From assembly GCF_003355455.1 (NCBI RefSeq), contig NZ_CP031357.1, positions 722,501 through 786,500 on the forward strand: DNA of 64,000 nucleotides. Reading direction: 5' to 3'. The notes below the pieces were generated by a model. That model ran no database searches and was not told where the DNA came from. It saw nothing but the letters and a program-made list of their open reading frames with translations. Positions 1 to 8,359 of the stretch are shown here, in pieces. A program made the position numbers and the translations under genes. This DNA is from Erythrobacter aureus. Its GTDB lineage: Bacteria > Pseudomonadota > Alphaproteobacteria > Sphingomonadales > Sphingomonadaceae. The stretch's first letter is position 1; each line of letters begins with the position of its first letter.

Positions 1-45
1 GGCAAGGCGCGCAAACCCGACGGGTTGCGCGGCGACGGTGGCTGA
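1..45 (+). CDS. C-terminal tail of an upstream gene (partial)
   Basis: Reading frame 1 is open from the first base and ends in TGA at 43-45, one base before the end of the convergent DUF202 gene. The 14 visible residues (GKARKPDGLRGDGG) are basic and glycine-rich, like a disordered protein tail. Too little is present to name a family. The tight convergent arrangement is the main reason for thinking it is real. Confidence 0.35.
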   Translation, partial: GKARKPDGLRGDGG

Positions 46-453
46 TTATTCGATCGAGCCGTCGTTCAGGATCCAAAGGCCGGCGGTTAGAACCGCCGAG
101 CCGGTGGCAACGGCGTAGGCCATAAGTTTGAAATTCGGAGTCGAGATTGCTTCGAATTCATGCGGATCGAGCCGGGCGAGCGTTTTGCAGGCGCGTCGCT
201 CGGCGGTGATGGCCAGCCAGCCGCCGCCCACGATGAAAACCGTGGCGATGGCTCTGGCTAGCCAAGGCGGCTCGAAATCTCCAAAAACAGCGCGAAAACC
301 TAGGCCAATACCGATGGCCGCAAAGGCCGTCCGCATCCAGCCTGCAAAGGTGCGCTCCATCGCCATGATGTTGCGATCTTCGGCAAGGTCGGTGCGAAAT
401 TCCGCCCATTGCGTCGATTTATCGGGGCTATCCGGGGGATCGTCCTGCGCCAT
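46..453 (-). CDS. DUF202 (YidH-like) small inner-membrane protein
   Basis: A 135-residue protein with a charged N-terminus and a conserved-looking segment around residues 25-45 (LAEDRNIMAMERTFAGWMRT) typical of DUF202/YidH proteins. It is followed by hydrophobic stretches near residues 40-58, 65-83 and 110-130, so about three membrane helices are expected. The family is an inner-membrane protein group of unknown function. It lies 42 bases downstream of the small hypothetical gene at 496-900 on the same strand. No strong ribosome-binding site is visible; the start is the only ATG giving the full domain. Confidence 0.8.
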   Translation of the reverse strand: MAQDDPPDSPDKSTQWAEFRTDLAEDRNIMAMERTFAGWMRTAFAAIGIGLGFRAVFGDFEPPWLARAIATVFIVGGGWLAITAERRACKTLARLDPHEFEAISTPNFKLMAYAVATGSAVLTAGLWILNDGSIE

Positions 454-495
454 GACGTGTCAATGGGCGAAAGGCCGCGCCGGTTCCGGCGTCAT

Positions 496-900
496 CTATC
501 GCACCTCTTCCGCAATGACAGGTTCTTCATCCGGTGCGGCCCTGGGGGCTCGTCCGTTAGGTGGTCCCACCATGGGCATGGCGTCGCCGGTCAAATGGCT
601 GTGGTCGATCGTTTCTGGCTCGAATGGCTGGGGGTTGGCCGGACCGGTGGTGTCATTTTCGGCATACCAGGTGGACAGCGCCTGGTCGTTGCGTTGCACT
701 TGCCGGGTTCCAGGCCCGGGCCATTCATCCCCGCTTGCGGGCTGCGCCCCCGCAGCCCGGCCCTCAATGGGCGGCGCGTCGCCCAGTTGGCCGATCACGC
801 CGGGATCGTCTTCCCCGCCAATCAGCAGCGCCACGGCCACCAGAAACGCGCCAACCAAGGCCAGCTTCTTGACCAGTCCGGGAGGAAATTCCTGATCCAT
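496..900 (-). CDS. Hypothetical single-pass membrane protein
   Basis: This 134-residue protein has one hydrophobic segment near residues 8-27 (LVKKLALVGAFLVAVALLIG). The rest is a long polar, proline- and glycine-rich tail without recognisable domains. It looks like an N-terminally anchored protein with a disordered periplasmic tail. It lies 25 bases after the mutS stop on the same strand, so it may be co-transcribed with mutS. I do not recognise a family. Coding status is supported by position and the consistent membrane anchor, not by homology. Confidence 0.6.
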   Translation of the reverse strand: MDQEFPPGLVKKLALVGAFLVAVALLIGGEDDPGVIGQLGDAPPIEGRAAGAQPASGDEWPGPGTRQVQRNDQALSTWYAENDTTGPANPQPFEPETIDHSHLTGDAMPMVGPPNGRAPRAAPDEEPVIAEEVR

Positions 901-925
901 GGCCGCAGATCGTAGCGGATGGGGG

Positions 926-3550
926 TTAAGCGTCTGTTGCTGCGGCTTGCGCCTTCAAGGCATACAGCGTTTCGAGCGCCTCTCGCGGCGAAAGTGAATC
1001 GACATCGATTGCCTCCACCGCCGCATGTAGCGGATCCTCCTCGGCCTCCTCCATCTGCGCAGTGACCGCGAAGAGCGGCAGTTCGCCAAGGCCCGCCGCG
1101 AGCCCGCCGGTAGCCTCGCGGCCTTTCTCGAGCTTGTCGAGCACCGCCTTGGCGCGTTTGATAACCGGCGCGGGTACGCCCGCCAGCTTCGCGACCGACA
1201 GGCCGTAGCTGCGGTCCGCCGCGCCCCTGGCCAGTTCGTGCAGAAGCACCAGATCGCCCTTCCATTCGCGCGCACGGACATGGTGCAGGCTCAGCGCATC
1301 GCAGGTGTCGGCGAGGCGGCTGAGTTCGTGATAGTGCGTCGCGAACAGGCAGCGGCACCGCAGTTGCTCGTGCACCGCCTCGACCACCGCCCAGGCCAGC
1401 GCCATCCCGTCATAGGTCGAGGTGCCGCGCCCGACTTCGTCGAGAATGACGAAGCTACGCTCTGTCGCCTGCGAAAGGATCGCTGCGGTTTCGACCATCT
1501 CCACCATGAAGGTCGAGCGGCCGCGCGCAAGGTTGTCGCTCGCGCCCACCCGGCTGAACAGGCGATCGGCTAGCCCGATCCGCGCTTTGGTCGCGGGCAC
1601 GAAGCTTCCCGCCTGGGCGAGCAGCATGATCAATGCGTTCTGCCGCAGAAAGGTCGATTTGCCGCCCATGTTCGGGCCGCCGATCAGCCATAGCCGGTCG
1701 TCCGGCCCGAGCGTGCAGTCGTTGGCGACGAAGCGTTCGCCGGTTTTGGCCAGCGCCTGTTCGACCACCGGGTGCCGTCCGCCGCTGACCTCAAGGCAAG
1801 GCTCGTCGAGGATTTCGGGTCGAGTCCAGTCGCCTTCGGCTGCGCGTTCGGCGAGCGCTGCGGATACGTCGATCCGCGCCAGCGCAGCGGCCGTTGCGGC
1901 GATAGCCTCGCGTGCGTCTATCACTTCGCCGACAAGGCGGTCGAAATGCGTCTCTTCGGCCGCCAGCGCATGCGCCCCGGCCTCCGCGATCCGCGAGGCT
2001 TCTTCATGCAGGCCGACCGAGTTGAACCGCACCGCGCCCGCCATGGTCTGGCGGTGGGTAAAGCCGCTATCCGCCGCCATCAGCTTGTCGCCGTGCTTGG
2101 CCGGTACTTCGATGAAATAGCCGAGCACCTTGTTGTGCTTGATCTTGAGAGAGGGGGTCTTGGTCTCCTCGCGATATTTTGCTTCCAGCGCGGCGATCGC
2201 CTTGCGCGCATTGCCGCTGGTTTCGCGCAAGGCATCGAGCGAATGGTCGTAGCCGCTGGCGATGAAACCGCCCTGGCTGCGCTCGGTCGGCGGAGAGGGG
2301 ACCAGCGCGCGCGCCAGATGATCGACCAGCGCGGCATGACCGCCCAAAGCATCGCTCATCCGCGCAAGCAGTGCAGGCCGGTCGCTGCTGGCCGCCAGCA
2401 TGTCCCGCACGCGCCGCGCTTCGGCCAGACCGTCGCGGATCTGCCCGAGATCGCGCGGGCTGCCCCGCCCAGCCACCAGCCTGCCGAGTGCACGGCCGAT
2501 GTCGGGCGCCTGTCGCAGGACGGCTCGCAGATCCGCTCGCAGCAGCGGGTCGGCGTGAAAGTGCTGCACGCTGGCGAGACGTTCTTCGATCGCGCCGCGC
2601 TCGGCGAGCGGGGCGGCAAGGTCCTCGGCCAATTGGCGCGCGCCGGCCCCGGTGGAGCATCGATCAACGCAGGCGATCAAGCTGCCTGTCCGCCCGCCGC
2701 TTTGCGCCTCGAGTATTTCGAGGCTGGTGCGTGTCGCCGCATCCATCGCCAGATGCGCGCCCGATCCGCGCGCCACCGGCGGCAGTAGGAAAGGCAGCGT
2801 GCCGCGCCCGGCATGATCGAGATAGGCAATCAGCCCGGCCACCGCCGCGAGCATCGGCCGGGTGAAGGTGCCCAGCCCGTCGAGTGTTGCGATCCCGTGA
2901 ATGTTCTTGAGGCGTGTTTCGCCATCCTCGCTACGGAAATCCGCGCGTGGCCGTGCGATCACTTCGGGCGGGGCGGCGTCCCAGTCCTCGGGGGCAACAA
3001 CCTCGCTTGCTCCCAGACGCGCGAGCGCCGCATCGAGCGCCTGCGGATCGCATTCCTCGAGCTCCATTCGCCCGGTCGAGATGTCGCACGCCGCCAGTCC
3101 GACGCCGTCGCGCACCGGTGCCACTGCTACCAGCAGGTTGGCGCGGCGCGGTTCGAGCAGCGCTTCCTCGGTCAGCGTGCCGGCAGTAACGAAGCGCACG
3201 ATATCGCGCGCGACCAGCGCCTTGGATACCGGCGTGCCTTCGCGTTTGGCGCGTTCCTTTGCCTGCTCGGGCGTCTCCGTCTGTTCGGCGATCGCGACCC
3301 GGCAGCCGCCCTTGATCAGCCGGGCGAGATAGCCTTCGGCCGAATGGACCGGGACACCGCACATCGGGACCGGTTCGCCATCGTGCTCGCCCCGCGTGGT
3401 CAGCGCGATGTCGAGCACGCCCGCGGCCACCTTGGCATCCTCGAAGAACAGCTCGAAGAAATCGCCCATGCGGTAGAACAGCAGTGCATCGCCTGCCTCG
3501 CGCTTGAGCGCCAGATATTGCTGCATCATCGGAGTGGGCTTGCCGGGCAT
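926..3550 (-). CDS. mutS: DNA mismatch repair protein MutS
   Basis: An 874-residue protein of normal MutS length. The N-terminal mismatch-recognition domain carries FYRMGDFFELF near residue 25, containing the Phe-X-Glu mismatch wedge. The C-terminal ATPase carries Walker A GGPNMGGKST near residue 625 and Walker B VILDEVGRGTST near residue 700. MutS recognises mismatches and small loops and recruits MutL. The gene is divergent from maeB with about 110 bases between the starts, and probably leads the small hypothetical and DUF202 genes downstream. No anomaly seen. Confidence 0.97.
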   Translation of the reverse strand: MPGKPTPMMQQYLALKREAGDALLFYRMGDFFELFFEDAKVAAGVLDIALTTRGEHDGEPVPMCGVPVHSAEGYLARLIKGGCRVAIAEQTETPEQAKERAKREGTPVSKALVARDIVRFVTAGTLTEEALLEPRRANLLVAVAPVRDGVGLAACDISTGRMELEECDPQALDAALARLGASEVVAPEDWDAAPPEVIARPRADFRSEDGETRLKNIHGIATLDGLGTFTRPMLAAVAGLIAYLDHAGRGTLPFLLPPVARGSGAHLAMDAATRTSLEILEAQSGGRTGSLIACVDRCSTGAGARQLAEDLAAPLAERGAIEERLASVQHFHADPLLRADLRAVLRQAPDIGRALGRLVAGRGSPRDLGQIRDGLAEARRVRDMLAASSDRPALLARMSDALGGHAALVDHLARALVPSPPTERSQGGFIASGYDHSLDALRETSGNARKAIAALEAKYREETKTPSLKIKHNKVLGYFIEVPAKHGDKLMAADSGFTHRQTMAGAVRFNSVGLHEEASRIAEAGAHALAAEETHFDRLVGEVIDAREAIAATAAALARIDVSAALAERAAEGDWTRPEILDEPCLEVSGGRHPVVEQALAKTGERFVANDCTLGPDDRLWLIGGPNMGGKSTFLRQNALIMLLAQAGSFVPATKARIGLADRLFSRVGASDNLARGRSTFMVEMVETAAILSQATERSFVILDEVGRGTSTYDGMALAWAVVEAVHEQLRCRCLFATHYHELSRLADTCDALSLHHVRAREWKGDLVLLHELARGAADRSYGLSVAKLAGVPAPVIKRAKAVLDKLEKGREATGGLAAGLGELPLFAVTAQMEEAEEDPLHAAVEAIDVDSLSPREALETLYALKAQAAATDA

Positions 3551-3663
3551 GGGAGGGGCCTAGCGAGCATGGCGGTGATTCGGGAGTCGGGCTACCACTC
3601 CTTTCCCCTATGACTTCGCCGCCCGAACGGTTAGGGGCAGCAACGCAAGACAAGGGGACGCCG

Positions 3664-5922
3664 ATGGCCGACGAGAAATCCGCATTCACCACCCGCGAAG
3701 CGCTGTTCTACCACGAGACGATTCGTCCCGGTAAGATCGAGATCATCGCCAGCAAGCCCATGGCGAGCCAGCGCGATCTCAGCCTGGCCTATTCGCCCGG
3801 CGTGGCCGCCCCGGTGGAAGCGATTGCGGCAAACCCCAAGGATGCGGCCCGTTACACCGCGCGGTCGAACCTCGTCGCGGTCATTTCCAATGGCACCGCC
3901 ATCCTTGGCCTGGGCAATCTCGGCGCGCTGGCCTCGAAGCCGGTGATGGAAGGCAAGGCAGTGCTGTTCAAGCGCTTCGCCGATGTCGATTCAATCGACA
4001 TCGAACTCGATACCGAGGACCCGGAAAAGTTTATCGAAGCCGTCGCGCTGATGGAGCCGACCTTCGGTGGCATCAATCTGGAAGACATCGCCGCGCCCGA
4101 ATGCTTCATCATCGAACAGGCGCTGCGCGAGCGGATGAACATTCCGGTCATGCATGACGATCAGCACGGCACCGCGATCATCGCTGCGGCGGGCCTTATC
4201 AATGCCTGCCATCTGACTGGACGCGAGCTCAAGGACTGCAGGATGGTGGTGAACGGGGCGGGTGCTAGCGCGCTGGCCTGTACCGCACTGATCAAGGCGA
4301 TCGGCGTGCCGCACGAGAACGTAATCGTATGCGACCGGTCGGGTCCGATCACACCAGGCCGCGCGGACGTCGACCAGTGGAAGAGCGCGCATGCAGTCGA
4401 AACCACGGCCACCAATCTTGAAGAAGCGCTCAAGGGGGCCGATATCTTCCTTGGCCTGTCGGCGGCAGGTGCGCTCAAGCCCGAATGGGTCGAGCATATG
4501 GCCGACAGGCCGATCATCTTCGCCATGGCCAACCCGGTGCCCGAGATCATGCCTGAAGATGCCAAGGCGGTCCGGCCCGATGCGATCATCGCCACCGGCC
4601 GCAGCGACTATCCCAACCAAGTCAACAATGTGCTGGGCTTCCCTTTCATTTTTCGCGGCGCGCTCGATGTGCAGGCGACCGCGATCAATGAGGAGATGAA
4701 AGTGGCGGCGGCGCGTGCCATCGCCGAACTGGCGCGCGAGCGCGTGCCCGAGGAAGTGGCTGCCGCTTACGGAGTCACGCATCAATTCGGCGAGGAGTAC
4801 ATCATCCCGGCCCCGTTCGACCCGCGCCTGATGGAAGTCGTATCCAGCGCGGTGGCGAAAGCGGCTATGGAAACGGGAGTCGCGCAGGCACCGATCGAGG
4901 ATTTCGAGGAATACCGCCACCAATTGAAGGCGCGTCTCAATCCGACGACCGCTGCCCTGACCAATATCTACGAACAGGCTAAGGCCAATCCCAAGCGGAT
5001 GGTCTTCGCCGAAGCGGAAGAGGATGTGGTGCTGCGCGCCGCAGTCCAGTTCCGCGACTTCGGCTATGGAGAACCGATTCTCGTCGGTCGGACGGAAAAG
5101 GTGCGCGAGAAGCTGGTCGAACTTGCCGTCGACGATCCCGACGACTGGATCGTCGAAAACTCCGCCCTGTCGGACAAGGTCCCGGCCATGGTCGATTTCC
5201 TTTACAAGCGGCTGCAGCGGCGCGGCTATACCGAACGCGATGTGGCCCGCATGGTCAATCAGGAGCGTAACGTTTTCGCCGCGCTGCTCGTCGCGCTGGG
5301 ACATGGCGATGGCATGATCTCGGGTCTGACCCGTACCTTCAGCCAGACCGCACGCGAGGTCGGGAGAGTGCTCGATCCGGCTCCCGGTGCAGTACCCTTC
5401 GGCGTCCATATGATGATCGGCAAGAACACCACCGTGTTCCTGGCCGATACCACGATCAATGAACGCCCCACCGCCGAACAGCTCGCGCATATCGCCAAGG
5501 AAACCGCTGCCGTGGCGCGCCGCATGGGCCACGAACCACGCGTTGCCTTCCTGTCCTTCTCGACCTTCGGCAACCCCAGCGGGCAGTGGCTCGACAATAT
5601 CCGCGATGCGGTGGCGATTCTCGACGCCGAGGAACCGGGCTTCGAATATGAAGGCGAAATGGCGCCTGACGTCGCGCTCAATCCGACCGTGATGAAGCTC
5701 TACCCCTTCAGCCGCCTGTCCGGACCGGCCAATGTGCTGGTGATGCCTGGCCTGCAATCGGCCAACCTGTCCGCAAAGCTGCTGCGTGAGCTGGCGGGAG
5801 AAACCACTGTTGGTCCGATGATGATCGGCATGGAAAAACCCGTCCAGATCGCCCCGATGACGGCGATCGCGCCGGACGTGCTGACCTTGGCGGTGTTGGC
5901 GAGTGCGGGCGTGGTGGGCTGA
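3664..5922 (+). CDS. maeB: NADP-dependent malic enzyme with C-terminal phosphotransacetylase-like domain
   Basis: A 752-residue protein. Residues 1 to about 430 form the malic enzyme part, with MHDDQHGTAI near residue 160 and the dinucleotide-binding NGAGASALA near residue 196. Residues from about 430 to the end resemble phosphate acetyltransferase, including GMISGLTRTF. This is the MaeB architecture, which oxidatively decarboxylates malate to pyruvate. The C-terminal domain is usually regulatory and non-catalytic in this family. The frame is open from 3610, but ATG 3664 follows a good AAGGGGA ribosome site and begins the conserved MADEKSAFTTREAL start. Confidence 0.95.
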   Translation: MADEKSAFTTREALFYHETIRPGKIEIIASKPMASQRDLSLAYSPGVAAPVEAIAANPKDAARYTARSNLVAVISNGTAILGLGNLGALASKPVMEGKAVLFKRFADVDSIDIELDTEDPEKFIEAVALMEPTFGGINLEDIAAPECFIIEQALRERMNIPVMHDDQHGTAIIAAAGLINACHLTGRELKDCRMVVNGAGASALACTALIKAIGVPHENVIVCDRSGPITPGRADVDQWKSAHAVETTATNLEEALKGADIFLGLSAAGALKPEWVEHMADRPIIFAMANPVPEIMPEDAKAVRPDAIIATGRSDYPNQVNNVLGFPFIFRGALDVQATAINEEMKVAAARAIAELARERVPEEVAAAYGVTHQFGEEYIIPAPFDPRLMEVVSSAVAKAAMETGVAQAPIEDFEEYRHQLKARLNPTTAALTNIYEQAKANPKRMVFAEAEEDVVLRAAVQFRDFGYGEPILVGRTEKVREKLVELAVDDPDDWIVENSALSDKVPAMVDFLYKRLQRRGYTERDVARMVNQERNVFAALLVALGHGDGMISGLTRTFSQTAREVGRVLDPAPGAVPFGVHMMIGKNTTVFLADTTINERPTAEQLAHIAKETAAVARRMGHEPRVAFLSFSTFGNPSGQWLDNIRDAVAILDAEEPGFEYEGEMAPDVALNPTVMKLYPFSRLSGPANVLVMPGLQSANLSAKLLRELAGETTVGPMMIGMEKPVQIAPMTAIAPDVLTLAVLASAGVVG

Positions 5923-6058
5923 CGGGCCGAGCTTCGCGAGAGCTTCGATTTCGCCGCGTGGCGACGGAACGGAGCCAGGCGCTTTGTGCGGGGTAAATCC
6001 TGCCCGCCGACTTGCTTCGTTGCAAGCGGTGTATACGGCCCACTCCGGACTGGCCCCA

Positions 6059-6271
6059 TTACGGATTTTCGCGCGTAAGGTGGCTTGCGAGTCGGCGCAT
6101 TTTCGGGCCGAGAACGAGGTTGGTCAGCGGAACCAGAATTCCGGTCAAAATCAACGTCTGCACGCCCAGTGGCAGGGGGTGGGCCAAGCCGGAAAGCAGG
6201 ATCAGCAAGCACGTCACGAGCGGCCATACGATCAGCCAAACCAGCAGAAGATGGAGGAGGACGGTTTTCAC
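6059..6271 (-). CDS. Small two-helix membrane protein (DUF2798-like)
   Basis: A 70-residue protein with two hydrophobic segments (residues about 4-28 and 33-55) and a basic C-terminus (GPKMRRLASHLTREN). It resembles the small DUF2798-type membrane proteins by layout only. Its ATG overlaps the end of the MarR gene, so the two are probably translationally coupled and share the upstream operator at 7026-7043. Function unknown. Confidence 0.6.
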   Translation of the reverse strand: MKTVLLHLLLVWLIVWPLVTCLLILLSGLAHPLPLGVQTLILTGILVPLTNLVLGPKMRRLASHLTRENP

Positions 6272-6717
6272 GAACCGGCCTTTGCCGAAGACATGGCTCG
6301 GTTCAGGATCGAGAAATAGCCCGGCATGATCTCGGCAAGTTTCGCCTGGCCTGCCGCGGTAAGGGAAATCTCGCGCGATCGGGCATCATCAGAACTGGAC
6401 GCGATGCTGATGAGCTTCGCGGATTCCAGGCTGCGCAGCACTCTCGTTACGACGGGTTTCGACACATCCAGCCGATCGGCGACCTCCCCCGCCATCAGCG
6501 ATGAACGATCCGGTTCACGATCGATGACGACCAGAGTGAGAAAGCGCAATTGCGAGAAGCCATGGTCCGCGAAATACGCTTCCAGATCGCGGATCAGGAG
6601 ACTTGCCCTACGCATCAGATCGAGCGCGTCCATGACGTTGCCGACATCGACGCCCTCGAACCGGTCGGAATAGCCTTCGACCATCTGCCGACTGGGCAAG
6701 TCCTTGAGAAAAAACAT
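6268..6717 (-). CDS. MarR-family transcriptional regulator
   Basis: A 149-residue protein counted from ATG 6717. A winged helix-turn-helix spans roughly residues 45-115, with the recognition region MAGEVADRLDVSKPVVTRVL and the wing SSDDARSREISLT. MarR proteins are dimeric repressors released by phenolic or quinone ligands. The frame extends to 6795, but ATG 6717 lies 4 bases after the stop of the quinol monooxygenase and fits an operon, whereas the longer version would overlap that gene. It probably represses its own operon through the palindrome at 7026-7043. Confidence 0.85.
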   Translation of the reverse strand: MFFLKDLPSRQMVEGYSDRFEGVDVGNVMDALDLMRRASLLIRDLEAYFADHGFSQLRFLTLVVIDREPDRSSLMAGEVADRLDVSKPVVTRVLRSLESAKLISIASSSDDARSREISLTAAGQAKLAEIMPGYFSILNRAMSSAKAGS

Positions 6718-6721
6718 CGTA

Positions 6722-7012
6722 CTAGGCCACCGGGTGGAGCCGAAGTATCTCCGGCTCCTCGGCGAGCCAGCGTTCATATGCCTTGAAAACCGCAACGGTA
6801 TATGGCTGCTCGTGATGGGCTTTCAGAGCCGCTTCATCCTCCCATTCCTCATAGAGATGCAGGGTCCCGGTTTCGACATTCTCGCTCAACCGGAATTCGA
6901 TACAGCCCGGCTCCGCGCGCGTTTGCTCGATTATGCCGCACACAGCTTTGCGCGCAGCGTCGAAATATTCGGGATGCGGCGTAATCCGCGCGATGATATT
7001 CAGTTGCGCCAT
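6722..7012 (-). CDS. Putative quinol monooxygenase (ABM domain)
   Basis: A 96-residue protein with the antibiotic-biosynthesis-monooxygenase (ABM/YgiN-like) fold. It carries the typical EPGCIEFRL and LHLYEEWEDEAALKAHH segments over almost its full length. YgiN-type proteins oxidise quinols without a bound cofactor and protect against quinone or electrophile stress. It has a strong ribosome site (AAAGGAG, 7-base spacing) and is the first gene of a three-gene operon with the MarR regulator and a small membrane protein. The MarR palindrome lies directly upstream. Confidence 0.88.
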   Translation of the reverse strand: MAQLNIIARITPHPEYFDAARKAVCGIIEQTRAEPGCIEFRLSENVETGTLHLYEEWEDEAALKAHHEQPYTVAVFKAYERWLAEEPEILRLHPVA

Positions 7013-7025
7013 TCTGAGGCTCCTT

Positions 7026-7043
7026 TAGTTAGCATGATAACTA
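7026..7043 (-). promoter_or_regulatory. Probable MarR operator palindrome
   Basis: An 18-base near-perfect inverted repeat: TAGTTA, then GCATGA, then TAACTA. 16 of 18 positions are symmetric, including the central CATG. It sits 14 bases upstream of the quinol monooxygenase start and partly next to its ribosome site. MarR-family operators commonly have this length and A/T-rich half-site pattern. The regulator encoded in the operon (6268-6717) is the likely binder; that is inference. Confidence 0.7.
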
Positions 7044-7134
7044 CATAGAGCCATGCTCTGCGTCAAGGCTGTAAATGCCGGGTGGTCCGATAGCCTTTCG
7101 CAAGCTTGCCCGCTTATCGCCCTGGCCGCCACCG

Positions 7135-7163
7135 TTTACATGCTCCAGCCTGATGTATATACA
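7135..7163 (+). promoter_or_regulatory. Candidate sigma-70-type promoter before the GntR regulator
   Basis: TTTACA at 7135-7140 (-35) and TATACA at 7158-7163 (-10), separated by 17 bases. The -10 lies inside the palindromic operator at 7153-7164, an arrangement that would give autorepression. Transcription from here would leave about 290 bases of leader before the GntR start. Confidence 0.45.
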
Positions 7164-7164
7164 T
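7153..7164. promoter_or_regulatory. HutC-like operator (site 1)
   Basis: Perfect 12-base palindrome ATGTATATACAT, containing TGTA-N2-TACA, the recognition pattern known for HutC-type GntR regulators. A second copy of the 10-base core lies at 8282-8291 before the TBDR. The HutC-type regulator gene lies directly downstream. Confidence 0.7.
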
Positions 7165-7447
7165 AATTTTGTCGAGGAAGCTCTATCGAAGGGCGGGTAC
7201 GCCGAGGTACTTCGCCATGAGGCAGCGCTTGGGGGTGGCTAGTGGGCGAGTGCCGGAGGGGGGCAGCGATGATTGGTTTGCGGTCCGGGGTGCTGTCCCC
7301 AGTTCCTTCATGCTCAACCGGTTCAAATCCAAGGTCTATGGATGCTTGGCTTCGCGTTTGCCGCGCGGGTTGCGGGGGCGCCGCCGAGATGCAGAATGGC
7401 CATCATTGCGGACGCGGGACGATTAAGCGAGAACCCCCGAACGATTT
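7165..7447 (+). other. Long leader or intergenic stretch before the GntR regulator
   Basis: About 280 bases between the operator/promoter and the GntR gene. Several short open frames exist (up to 85 codons), but none has a convincing ribosome site or protein-like composition. No known riboswitch or tRNA was recognised. It could be a 5' untranslated leader, or the true promoter may lie closer to the gene. Confidence 0.3.
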
Positions 7448-7462
7448 GTGGAGATTACTCGT

Positions 7463-8182
7463 ATGACCTCCCTTCACGAGCGGATCCGCTCCGACATCGA
7501 GAACCGCATAATGAGCGGTGATCTGGCTCCGGGCGACCGGTTGCCGATCGAAGCCAAGCTGATGGAGCAATATGGGTGCTCCCGCATGACGGTAAACAAG
7601 GCGATATCCGCTCTTGCTGCGACGGGTCTGGTCGAACGGCGCCGCAAGGCCGGTAGTTTTGTGGCCCGGCCTCAGGCCCATGCAATGGTTCTGGACATTC
7701 CCGATCTTGCAGAGGAAGTGCGCGGGCGCGACCAGGAGTACCGTTTCCGGCTTATCCATCGCGAGGCGGCCCAGGCAGAGGCGCTCGACCTAGGGCCGGT
7801 GCACCAATTTGGCATAGCGCCAATTTCGGGTCCTTCCTTGCTGACGATCGGTGTTCATATGGCTGATGGGTACCCTTTCGCTTATGAGAGCAGGGTGGTG
7901 AGTCTGACGGCGGTTCCTGAAATCGAGGACGCGGCATTCGATCCGGAATCTCCGGGAAGCTGGCTTCTCCAACACGTCCCCTGGACCGAAGCCGAAACCA
8001 ATATCTCGGCAACGGGTGCGACCGAGCGAGAGGCCTGCAGCCTGAAGATCACTCCGGGCGCACCGTGTCTGGTCCTAGCGCGTAGAACTTGGCGAGGCAA
8101 AGAGCACATAACCGCAGTGCGCCAACTCTTCGTCGGCGAGTCTTACAGCCTTGACGCCCGATTCGGCTCCGCTCGGAAATAA
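7463..8182 (+). CDS. HutC-type GntR-family transcriptional regulator
   Basis: A 239-residue protein. The N-terminal winged helix (residues about 3-70) carries CSRMTVNKAISALAATG followed by VERRRKAGSFV, very close to HutC. The C-terminal two-thirds is a UTRA ligand-binding domain ending in the conserved ALARRTW-like segment and YSLDARFG. HutC repressors bind urocanate and control histidine utilisation. An in-frame GTG exists at 7448, but ATG 7463 has GGAG nine bases upstream. It probably controls itself and the downstream TBDR-PepSY operon through TGTATATACA sites. No hut enzyme genes are in the window, so the ligand is uncertain. Confidence 0.88.
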   Translation: MTSLHERIRSDIENRIMSGDLAPGDRLPIEAKLMEQYGCSRMTVNKAISALAATGLVERRRKAGSFVARPQAHAMVLDIPDLAEEVRGRDQEYRFRLIHREAAQAEALDLGPVHQFGIAPISGPSLLTIGVHMADGYPFAYESRVVSLTAVPEIEDAAFDPESPGSWLLQHVPWTEAETNISATGATEREACSLKITPGAPCLVLARRTWRGKEHITAVRQLFVGESYSLDARFGSARK

Positions 8183-8281
8183 TGTTTCGTAAAGTCGATA
8201 ATTAATTTCCAACAAGAGCAAGGATTTTGGACCTATATAGGAAAAAATTCTAAAAAAATCAGTGCTTTATGATGTTTTTGA

Positions 8282-8291
8282 TGTATATACA
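8282..8291. promoter_or_regulatory. HutC-like operator (site 2)
   Basis: Perfect 10-base palindrome TGTATATACA, identical to the core of the site at 7153-7164, in an A/T-rich stretch 69 bases upstream of the TBDR start. It matches the TGTA-N2-TACA pattern bound by HutC-family repressors. It links the TBDR operon to the regulator upstream. Confidence 0.7.
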
Positions 8292-8359
8292 AAAAGTCAT
8301 TGACTGAGATCGGCAGTGTGTTCACTCTCCTGGAAATTCATTTTGGGAGGGTAAGTTCG

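Noticed and set aside
3991..5757. 588-codon leftward frame inside maeB
   Set aside because: Shadow of maeB, which has full family motifs on the other strand.
7318..7335. GGTTCAAATCC resembling a tRNA T-loop and possible attachment site
   Set aside because: The flanking bases do not form a T-stem, and no anticodon arm or acceptor stem fits around it.
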